NCBI GenBank assembly: GCA_027019845.1
Contig: JALUWE010000513.1
Span: forward strand, 1-27,269
Direction: 5' to 3'
DNA length: 27,269 nt
From: Anaerolineales bacterium
Lineage (GTDB): Bacteria; Chloroflexota; Anaerolineae; Anaerolineales; JABWBV01
Shown here: positions 14,883 to 21,140 of the stretch, piece after piece
Layout: the number at the start of each line of letters is the position of its first letter
Numbering within the stretch: position 1 is the stretch's first letter
Translations under genes and position numbers: made by a program
The notes under the pieces: generated by a model
The model's database searches: none
Told to the model about the DNA's origin: nothing
Seen by the model: the letters and a program-made list of their open reading frames with translations, nothing else

Positions 14883-15890
14883 ATGAACTCTCGAAACATC
14901 TTTCTCACCGTGCTCTTTATCGTACTGATCGCCGCGGGCGGGCTGTGGCTGTGGCAGTCGCAGGCCGACGCGGCCAGCGATCCGCAGGTCATCCAGACCA
15001 CCGGCACGCTCGAAGTCGAAGAAATCACCGTCGCCTCCCAAACCGGCGGTACGATTGTCGAATTGATGGTTGAACGCGGCGACTTCGTGGAAGCCGGGCA
15101 GGTGGTGGCGCAACTGGAAACCGACATGCTGGAGGCCGATCTGGCCCGCACCCGCGCCTCGATAGAGACGCTCACCGCGGCGCGCGACGCGGCCTACGAC
15201 GCCTGGCAAGCCGCGCTGGACGCGCAGGACAACCCCATCGAAATCGATCTACAAATCGCGGAGGTGCAGGCCCAGCTAGACCTGGTCGAGCTGCAGGTGG
15301 AGGCCGCGGAGCTATCCAGCGATCCGGCTGCACTGGCACTGGCCGAAACCACCCGTGACGGCCTGCAAACCACACTGGCGCTGCTCCAGGCCATGCGCGA
15401 CGAACCTTACGCCATCATCGCCCAGACCAGCCAGGCCGAAATGTTCTACCGCGGGCTGGAGAGCTTTCTGGAACTGGCGTTCAGCGGCCAGGAAATGCTC
15501 GAATTACAGATCGACAAGATGCGCCTGACCGCGCCCCGCAGCGGCTACGTGATCGAGCGTCCCATCTCCGAGGGCGAGATCGCCGCGCCTCTGGCCCCCA
15601 TCCTGGTCATCGCGGACCTCACCCGTCTGACGCTGACCACCTACCTTCCCGAAAACGAGTACGGGCAGGTGCGCCTGGGCGACACGGTGCGCCTCTCGGT
15701 GGACAGCCTGCCCGAGCGGGTGTTCGAAGGCAAAGTGGTGTACATCTCGCCCAACGCGGAGTTCACCCCCACCAACGTGCAAACCAAAGAGGACCGCACG
15801 CGGTTGGTGTACGCGGTGGAGATCGCGCTCGACAACCCCGATCTGCTGCTCAAACCCGGCATGATCGCGGACGTGACGTTTGGAAAATGA
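14883..15890 (+). CDS. HlyD-family membrane fusion (periplasmic adaptor) protein (YbhG-like)
   Basis: Adaptor subunit of the exporter, 335 aa. An N-terminal membrane anchor (about 6-25) precedes a lipoyl-like half-motif, GGTIVELMVERGDFVEAGQV (55-74). Next comes a long helical hairpin (about 80-220), then the second lipoyl half (LTAPRSGYVIERPISEGEI) and a beta-barrel domain (LGDTVRLSVDSLPERVFEGK). The ATG at 14883 is chosen over open sequence upstream because GGAGG sits 8 bases before it and the anchor begins there. In most Gram-negative exporters this subunit spans the envelope towards an outer-membrane channel. The stop codon TGA (15888-15890) is the last three bases of the 7-bp target duplication of the adjacent mobile element, so the insertion left the gene exactly intact. 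Confidence 0.92.
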   Translation: MNSRNIFLTVLFIVLIAAGGLWLWQSQADAASDPQVIQTTGTLEVEEITVASQTGGTIVELMVERGDFVEAGQVVAQLETDMLEADLARTRASIETLTAARDAAYDAWQAALDAQDNPIEIDLQIAEVQAQLDLVELQVEAAELSSDPAALALAETTRDGLQTTLALLQAMRDEPYAIIAQTSQAEMFYRGLESFLELAFSGQEMLELQIDKMRLTAPRSGYVIERPISEGEIAAPLAPILVIADLTRLTLTTYLPENEYGQVRLGDTVRLSVDSLPERVFEGKVVYISPNAEFTPTNVQTKEDRTRLVYAVEIALDNPDLLLKPGMIADVTFGK

Positions 15891-16046
15891 CAGCACTTAC
15901 GCAGTTAGTGAACTCAAGGACGGGCTTGGCGTCATTGCGAGCACCCGAAAGGGTGCGAAGCAATCCCCTACATCGCGGAGGAGATTGCTTCGGCGGGCAT
16001 AGCCCGCCTCGCAATGACGCCCGCAGGATGAACTGCGTAAGTCCTG
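15891..16046. mobile_element. MITE-like element, type B, with cloverleaf core (156 bp, 7-bp TSD AAAATGA)
   Basis: The terminal inverted repeats are CAGCACTTACGCAGTT (15891-15906) and, on the other strand, CAGGACTTACGCAGTT (16046-16031), matching at 15 of 16 positions. Perfect 7-bp direct repeats AAAATGA flank it (15884-15890 and 16047-16053). The core is unlike the type A elements: an outer 13-bp stem (15928-15940 with 16009-16021) encloses three hairpins that abut with no unpaired base. They are GCACCC-GAAA-GGGTGC (15941-15956), GAAGCAATC/GATTGCTTC (15957-15991) and GGCGGGC-ATA-GCCCGCC (15992-16008). The GTCATTGCGAG wording is shared with dispersed repeats of many genomes. No coding capacity. 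Confidence 0.85.
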
Positions 16047-16070
16047 AAAATGAGCACCCATAGGGCCCAG

Positions 16071-16107
16071 GTGACAAATGTCCCGAAAAACACGGGACAT
16101 TTGTCAC
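16071..16107. repeat. Perfect 15-bp inverted repeat (hairpin) upstream of cytochrome c
   Basis: GTGACAAATGTCCCG (16071-16085) pairs with 16093-16107 around the 7-base loop AAAAACA. No T-tract follows, so it is not a classical terminator. Two shorter inverted pairs come next: CGCCAA/TTGGCG (16133-16151) and GTGGG/CCCAC (16151-16167). The remainder of the 16108-16258 interval shows no gene. This leader may be structured RNA or hold operators for the cytochrome gene. Confidence 0.75.
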
Positions 16108-16258
16108 GCGCCAAAATGCGCATACGAAAACCCGCCAAACTGCGCTTGGCGTGGGGGAAAAACCCACATACACTGAAGGCGTTATCTGAGTCCCCAATAA
16201 AACAACCCGCCAAATGAACACCAAACTCAATTTCAACGCATTGACAGGGTAACACCAA

Positions 16259-16762
16259 ATGGCAAAAACGCGCAAGAAGTCATCCGCAAAGAAAACCAAC
16301 CGCAGACCTGCGCGAGCGAAACATCCAAGGGCCAGCCGGCGCCGCAGGGCAAGAAAATCCACACCCGCATGGATATGGATCGGGTTGGCCGGGGTCGTGG
16401 CGGTAGCATTCCTGCTGTTATCGCAAGGCTCCAGGAGCGACCCCATTCTGCCGGCCACCGGAGAAACGTATGCGCAGGGGAAGGCGGTCTACGATTCGAC
16501 CTGCGCGGCCTGCCACGGCGCAAACGGCGAAGGCGGGGTGGGCGCCATCTTGAACGGTTCGCCTGAGTCCCACTCCTGGCACCACCTGGACGCGCAACTG
16601 ATTCGCATCGTCAAAGAGGGCATTCCCGGCAGCGAAATGCCGCCCCACGCCGAACACCTGACCGATGAGGAGATCATCGCCGTCCTCAGCTACATCAAGA
16701 CCTGGTGGTCCGATGAACAACTCGCCATGCAGCGCACCGGCCAACATCCCATGGGGCCCTAG
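16259..16762 (+). CDS. Membrane-anchored c-type cytochrome
   Basis: Single-haem cytochrome c, 167 aa. A long, strongly basic cytoplasmic N-terminus (residues 2-33, rich in Lys and Arg) leads into one membrane helix (about 37-55). The haem-binding domain follows: CAACH (C82, C85, H86) and a likely distal ligand Met127 in GIPGSEMPPHAEHLTDEEI. This is the usual layout of small cytochromes (cyt c family, cbb3 subunit III-like). Length is normal except for the basic extension. The ATG at 16259 has only a weak AGGGT site before it. It stands 23 bases before an HMA protein gene and heads the third run of metal-related genes. Its role may be electron transfer to or from periplasmic copper proteins. 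Confidence 0.92.
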   Translation: MAKTRKKSSAKKTNRRPARAKHPRASRRRRARKSTPAWIWIGLAGVVAVAFLLLSQGSRSDPILPATGETYAQGKAVYDSTCAACHGANGEGGVGAILNGSPESHSWHHLDAQLIRIVKEGIPGSEMPPHAEHLTDEEIIAVLSYIKTWWSDEQLAMQRTGQHPMGP

Positions 16763-16784
16763 CCAATCGAAAGGAGAACACACC

Positions 16785-17132
16785 ATGTCAGCACAAAACG
16801 AAGAACACGAAAATTGCCACGTAGAACCCATCGAAAAAACACTGGACAAAAACGCCATCACAACCGCCCAGGCCGCCTTTTTGAGCGTGCATGGCATGGG
16901 CTGCCCCCGCTGCGCCACCCGCGTGCGCAACGGCCTGCTGCTCCAGGAAGGCGTGTTGTTCAGCGACGTCATCCTGGAGAGGGGCATGGCGGTGGTGGCC
17001 TACGATCCCGAGCGAGTCACCCCCGACCATCTCATCGCTGCCGTCGCCAACGCAGGCAACGACGGGCGCCACAACTACCAGGCAACCCTGTTGCAAACCG
17101 TGCCTGCTTCCCAGGTGTTTCACCTTTCGTAA
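16785..17132 (+). CDS. HMA-domain copper chaperone-like protein (115 aa)
   Basis: Small soluble protein with one heavy-metal-associated domain (about residues 32-100). The metal loop reads HGMGCPRCATRV (C40, C43), that is MGCPRC instead of the usual MTCxxC. The rest follows the fold: GVLFSDVILERGMAVVAYDP then a helix HLIAAVANAG. About 30 residues precede the domain and include one extra Cys-His pair (C11, H12). AAGGAG lies 8 bases before the ATG at 16785. HMA chaperones deliver Cu(I) to P1B ATPases; two such ATPases with HMA receivers are in this window. The Arg between the cysteines and the missing Thr are unusual, so metal choice is uncertain. Confidence 0.85.
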   Translation: MSAQNEEHENCHVEPIEKTLDKNAITTAQAAFLSVHGMGCPRCATRVRNGLLLQEGVLFSDVILERGMAVVAYDPERVTPDHLIAAVANAGNDGRHNYQATLLQTVPASQVFHLS

Positions 17133-17290
17133 GCCACTGCACATGCCTCTGGCCAAGTGGGGCCGGGCTGTCTGATGGGCGCGGCCATTTACAACATGCA
17201 ACACAGGGTATGGATTTCTCGTAAGTTACAATAAGGTTCGGTCTGACGAAACCCACATCCAGAGAAACCGGAGGTTTGCAACAAAAAGAG

Positions 17291-17839
17291 ATGGCCTTAT
17301 TACAAAAAATCGAATGCCAGAACTGCGGTGCTCCCATCGATTGGGATGGTTCCTACGGCAAACCAGTCAATTGCGAGTATTGCGGCGCGACATTCATGCC
17401 CGCAGCCACCGGAATGCAGGACGTCTGGCTGATGACCGATCCGGTAGCCCGCGCCCGCTACGAGTTCAACGGCACGCTGGACAAACTGGAGCACGATATC
17501 CGTTACGAAGTGATGCGCGGTCAGGACTGGAGCGATCTGGACCGCGAATATTTACGTGAGATCGCCCGTTTGAAAGCCGAAGGCGCGGTGCGCAAGCTGG
17601 CCTCCTTTTGGGCTATCAGCCCCCATCCGCCCATCTACCGCGCGCGGCGGGACGGCGAATTTCGCATCGGGGGCCAGCGCATCCCCTTCAAAAAGGGAGA
17701 GGAGATCGTCTGGGCCTGCCCCATGACCCGCGACCGCTTCGACCTCGAATTACCGGTCCTGATCGCCGATTTCAGCGACACCCGCGTGCAACAACTGTGC
17801 GGAGAAATGTCCAACGCCATGCAGGGCCGGATGCGTTAA
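17291..17839 (+). CDS. Unrecognised zinc-ribbon protein with C-terminal Cys/Met motif (182 aa), paralog 1
   Basis: No named family recognised. An N-terminal zinc ribbon, CQNCGAPIDW...CEYCGATF (two CxxC knuckles within residues 9-34), is followed by a domain shared with the next gene. Common landmarks are DVWxxTDPxAR, a helix EHDIRYEVMRG, the aromatic FWAISPHPPIYRA, CPMTRD, and the C-terminal LCGEMSNAMQGRMR. The ATG at 17291 follows GGAGG by 16 bases, too far; a TTG at 17276 would be too close, so the exact start is uncertain. There are no membrane segments. Between an HMA protein and the paralog, it may be a soluble copper-binding or regulatory protein. The conserved Cys/Met residues support soft-metal binding but do not prove it. 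Confidence 0.75.
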   Translation: MALLQKIECQNCGAPIDWDGSYGKPVNCEYCGATFMPAATGMQDVWLMTDPVARARYEFNGTLDKLEHDIRYEVMRGQDWSDLDREYLREIARLKAEGAVRKLASFWAISPHPPIYRARRDGEFRIGGQRIPFKKGEEIVWACPMTRDRFDLELPVLIADFSDTRVQQLCGEMSNAMQGRMR

Positions 17840-17901
17840 TGCTGGCGAATCCTGTTGGGTACACAGATTCCCGCAAATAAACCCCACCTCAAGGAGAAAA
17901 A

Positions 17902-18408
17902 ATGAACATCCTCAAAGCACTTTTTGGCACCCCGCAATACGTCTCCAAAACCGATACCCGGGCCGACAGTCCCGACCCCGACCCCAATGACGTGTGGGCC
18001 TTCACCGACCCGGACGCGCGGGACGCTTACGCGCGGCAGGGCAAACTGCGCGAGCTGGAACAGGACATCCGCTTCGAGGTCATGCGCGGCGAACCCTGGC
18101 TGCCCGAGGAGTTGGAATACAAACGTGAAATCCGCCGCCTGCTGAGGGAAGGCAAGCTTGCGGATAAAGGCTCGTACTGGTACGCCAGCCCCTTCCCGAC
18201 AGTGTACCGCGCAGTGCGCAATGGCAGCCTGACCGTGGGCGGCAAAACCTATCGCTTCCGCGCCGGGGACGACGTGGTGTTTCAATGTCGCATGACCCGC
18301 GACATGAACCCCGACCTGACCGGGCCGGTGTTGATCGCCCGCCTGAAGCCCACCAAAAAATCCATGCTCTGCGGGCAGATGGGCGGCGCGATGAAAGGAA
18401 TGATGTAA
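17902..18408 (+). CDS. Unrecognised protein with C-terminal Cys/Met motif (168 aa), paralog 2
   Basis: Tandem paralog of the preceding gene, sharing DVWAFTDPDAR, QDIRFEVMRGEPW, YWYASPFPTVYRAV, the sequence CRMTRD and the end LCGQMGGAMKGMM. Instead of a zinc ribbon it starts with a short helix (NILKALFG) and a Pro/Asp-rich linker (residues 19-30). The conserved residues that could hold Cu(I) are the Cys of CxMTRD and the C-terminal C-G-x-M-x-x-A-M-x-G-x-M. AAGGAG lies 5 bases before the ATG. It is followed after 4 bases by the next gene, so a shared transcript is very likely. No characterised homolog comes to mind. Confidence 0.78.
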   Translation: MNILKALFGTPQYVSKTDTRADSPDPDPNDVWAFTDPDARDAYARQGKLRELEQDIRFEVMRGEPWLPEELEYKREIRRLLREGKLADKGSYWYASPFPTVYRAVRNGSLTVGGKTYRFRAGDDVVFQCRMTRDMNPDLTGPVLIARLKPTKKSMLCGQMGGAMKGMM

Positions 18409-18412
18409 GCTC

Positions 18413-18934
18413 ATGGGTAAATTCACACGCGGATATCGCAAGATCGGTTGGATAATCGCCCTCCTGGTGGTGCTGGTAACGGTCGCCGTGGTCTACGCGC
18501 GGGACGCACGCCTCGATCAGGCCACCATTAAAATGATCAACGACGCGCAGGCGGTCTGGTATCTCGAACCCGTACTCAACTACCACATTGTGGTGGACGT
18601 CAACCGCCCGGACGAAAAGCGGCGCAACGATATTACCGTCCAAAACGGGGTGATTACCAGTGCAACCGTCAAATACTGGGACTCCGGCCGCCTGCGCTGG
18701 GAAGAGCCTTACGATCTCAACGAAGACCAGGCCTTTCCGTTTACCATTCCGGGGTTGTATGACATGCTGCGGGGCGCGCTCAACAATAGCAACCGTCCCG
18801 ACATCCAGGTGGATATGCGGGGGGACCCGCCTTTCCCCCACCGCATCGTCCTCGGGCCTGTGTGGCAGGATGGCGTCCCGGTCTGGGGTACGGAAACCGA
18901 AGTGATCGTGCGCGAGTTCGAAATCCTTCCCTGA
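18413..18934 (+). CDS. Membrane-anchored small protein, possible DUF6174-like domain (173 aa)
   Basis: One N-terminal membrane helix (about 12-29) with a basic start, then an exported domain. The domain begins YLEPVLNYHIVVDVNRPDEK and continues with NDITVQNGVITSATVKYWDS, a strand-rich pattern (tyrosine-x-hydrophobic repeats, then an NGxI turn) that resembles DUF6174 proteins, which are usually lipoproteins. No lipobox cysteine is present here. The start at 18413 lies 4 bases after the paralog's stop; AAAGGA about 15 bases upstream is a poor site. The function is unknown. It ends 8 bases before the stop of the convergent TVP38 gene, leaving no room for a separate terminator. Confidence 0.75.
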   Translation: MGKFTRGYRKIGWIIALLVVLVTVAVVYARDARLDQATIKMINDAQAVWYLEPVLNYHIVVDVNRPDEKRRNDITVQNGVITSATVKYWDSGRLRWEEPYDLNEDQAFPFTIPGLYDMLRGALNNSNRPDIQVDMRGDPPFPHRIVLGPVWQDGVPVWGTETEVIVREFEILP

Positions 18935-18942
18935 CGCCCCAA

Positions 18943-19698
18943 TCAACACCGCCCCGGAAACAGGCGGCACACCAGCCGCGCCCACTGCTGCTCGCTCCAG
19001 TCGATCAAACGCAGGGTAGCCGCCTCCAACCGGGCGTAATAGCGGATCGTCAACGCGATCCACCCTACGACATACACCCCGATCAGCAGCCATTGCCAGG
19101 GGGTGAATTGGGGCACACTGGCGCCAAACCAGTTGCCGACGATCATGCCCGGGATACGCGCCACCACCCCCAACACCAACACCCGCCTGAGGTTCAGCGG
19201 CGTCATCCCGGCAATGTAACTGATCACGTCGTCGGGGGTAAACGGCAGTAAGTACACCAACAGGAAAAACACCAGGCCGCGTTTGCGCGCCACCCGGTCC
19301 CATTTTTGCAACAAGCTCTCTCCGACCAGCCGCGCCACCACCGGGCGGCCTGCATACCTTCCGATAGCCAGCGCGATCACCGTCCCCACCGTCATCCCGA
19401 TCAGGCTGTACACCGTGCCCCAAAACGTGCCGAACAAATAGCCGTTGATCGTGCCGATAATCTGCCCCGGGATGGGCGCGGCCAACACCTTGAGCGCCAC
19501 GAACAGCATGGCGGCCAGCGGCGCCAACGGGCCAAAACCCGCGATCCAGCCGCGGATACGTGCCTGATCCGCAAACAGCCTCCACAGCGGCTCCCACCAG
19601 TACACCAGAACAGCCAACAACAACGCGCTCCCCACAAGCCAGGCGAGCCGGCGGACGCGGGTAGGGGGCCTTTCGGTGGGTGGCAATTCAGCAGACAT
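18943..19698 (-). CDS. TVP38/TMEM64-family membrane protein
   Basis: Integral membrane protein of the VTT/DedA-like group, 251 aa. Helix 1 is about 17-36. The family's re-entrant core is APIPGQIIGTINGYLFG (74-90), followed by SLIGMTVGTVIALAIGRYAG (98-117) with the usual GR at the end. The second re-entrant half includes LLPFTPDDVISYIAGMTPL. These proteins are involved in lipid (scramblase-like) or membrane homeostasis; the substrate is not known. No clear ribosome binding site precedes the ATG at 19698. It is transcribed away from the nearby mobile element at 19790-19932 and converges on the anchored small protein gene. Confidence 0.9.
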   Translation of the reverse strand: MSAELPPTERPPTRVRRLAWLVGSALLLAVLVYWWEPLWRLFADQARIRGWIAGFGPLAPLAAMLFVALKVLAAPIPGQIIGTINGYLFGTFWGTVYSLIGMTVGTVIALAIGRYAGRPVVARLVGESLLQKWDRVARKRGLVFFLLVYLLPFTPDDVISYIAGMTPLNLRRVLVLGVVARIPGMIVGNWFGASVPQFTPWQWLLIGVYVVGWIALTIRYYARLEAATLRLIDWSEQQWARLVCRLFPGRC

Positions 19699-19789
19699 GG
19701 CAGCTATTCAGGCAGGTGCGCTTCGATTACGAACAGGGGCGCGTTGATCAGCAGAAAAGTGGGCCGGGCTTGAATCGTGCGCTTATTAT

Positions 19790-19932
19790 TAGGGCTTACG
19801 TACTTGAAAAGTCACACCCAGACCTCACAGGTCTCAAAGCGCATGGATATGCCCGGATGCAATCTATTTTGAGCAAAATTTTCCTGCATCGTGTGGTAGC
19901 AGACCTGTGAGGTCTCAACTGTGTAAGTACTG
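19790..19932. mobile_element. MITE-like element, type A copy 2 (143 bp, 7-bp TSD TTATTAT)
   Basis: Same length as the copy at 2252-2394, with 9 substitutions counted by eye. The ends are TAGGGCTTACGTACTTGA and, on the other strand, CAGTACTTACACAGTTGA, so this copy has decayed terminal repeats. Flanking direct repeats TTATTAT are perfect (19783-19789 and 19933-19939). The three internal hairpins are kept. Lying 92 bases upstream of the TVP38 start codon, it could supply or block that gene's promoter. Confidence 0.85.
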
Positions 19933-19939
19933 TTATTAT

Positions 19940-20130
19940 ACACAGGTAAACCTCCCGGATGTATGGTTTCCAACGCTGGCGATCCTTTGCAATCAATCAG
20001 GCCAGGGACTTCGCGGTCTGGCTGCAAAGGCCGTGGCATGACCCCGCCAGGCGCGGTAGGCAAGAATGCCTACACCCAACGCGCCAAAATACGCTTACTT
20101 CCAGACAGGCAAAGGCATATACTGAAAGAA
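19940..20130. other. Intergenic region before the AAA pseudogene
   Basis: About 190 bases between the mobile element and the pseudogene. It includes CGCGCCAAAATACGCTTAC and CATATACTGAA just before the pseudogene start. Similar strings (GCGCCAAAATGCGCATAC, CATACACTGAA) occur upstream of the cytochrome gene near 16108-16177, hinting at a shared promoter-type sequence. No gene seen. Confidence 0.35.
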
Positions 20131-20933
20131 ATGGACATGTCAGCGATTTTAGAAACGTTTACTCCCGCACCTGCCACCCGGATCGAACCCGACCCCGAGC
20201 TGGAGCTGATCGGGCTGATTCAGCAAAGTATCACCAACCGCGGCCTGCATATCGACCCCATCGGGGTTGTCAATCTGTACGTTGCGCTCAAATCTAAGCC
20301 ACTGTTGATCACTTCCCGGCAGCCTTTCTACCCATCACCTTGCCTTACCCGCCCAACCTGTTCTTCATCGGCACGATGGACACCTCCCAATTCATGTGGT
20401 ACGACGAGAAAACCCTGCTCTCACAAACCACGGTCATTCCCTGGTACGCAGAGCCGCAAAGGGCACCCGCTCCCCCTTTCGCCATCCCCTGGATAAAGGG
20501 GGGGCAAGACAGCGGCCTTGTGCTTCCGAGCGGGCGAGCTTTGCAAAAATTCTTTCTGCAAAGCTGTGTCCGGCGTGCAGAGGCAGCGCATCACAAACTC
20601 CGGCAGTTGCCGGAATGGCGGGAGGTGTGCATCCGCCCCCTGATCGAGATCGAAAGCGTGCTGGTCAAATACGATCCCGAATACCCCACCCGCGCAGTTA
20701 CCGATAAAGCTCTGATCTACCTGGCGAATGCCTGGTCCAAAGGGCTGAGGGGCTTGTTTGCCTCTTCCTTTTACTGCAATCTGGAAATAGCCCTCGACCT
20801 GGCGATTGCACAGGAGGTGTTGCCCCAGGGAATATCCGCCATCCAGACCTCCAAAGCGTGCCGGGAACAACTGCACACCTTGCTAAGGGGGACGTTCCAG
20901 TATGCAAACGATTTTTTAGAACGAGCCGGATGA
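20131..20933 (+). pseudogene. Remnant of an AAA (McrB-like) ATPase gene, deleted and frameshifted
   Basis: Two pieces in different frames read as one broken gene. The first, from the ATG at 20131, ends in VVNLYVALKSKPLLIT, the wording that normally runs straight into the Walker A loop of McrB-type AAA ATPases. The second, from about 20340, begins LPYPPNLFFIGTMDTSQFMW, which matches the sensor-1 region normally found well over 100 residues later. Walker A and Walker B are missing between them: an internal deletion plus a frameshift. The second piece stays open to 20933. Inside it, 20472-20565 carries two strong inverted repeats (CCCCCTTT/AAAGGGGG and AGCTTTGCA/TGCAAAGCT), suggesting an extra repeat insertion. 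An intact version probably belonged to a restriction or defence-type locus. Confidence 0.65.
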
Positions 20934-21140
20934 TCTGGCCTAAGCCATTTGGCGGGTTTTTCATTCCGTGAAAATGCTCATGGAGGGACAGGCAAAAAAG
21001 CGCTACCCAAAAGGATGTCCGGTGACTATGATTAGAAGTGTCTGTAACATCTGTAATTATTCTCATCATTGCGATGGGAGTCTGATTGTCTTTTAGGCGG
21101 CAACCCGGGCCCCATCCCAACTCGAAAAGGAGTGTTCAAA

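Noticed and set aside
15928..16021. tRNA gene, suggested by the cloverleaf shape
   Set aside because: The stems are too long and do not fit the tRNA arm lengths. There is no anticodon loop, T-loop consensus or CCA-type acceptor end, and transposon-like ends flank it.
18080..19597. 505-codon minus-strand frame across several genes
   Set aside because: It covers the TVP38 gene in another frame and runs antisense to the DUF6174-like gene and the Cys/Met paralog. Its product is low complexity with no motif.
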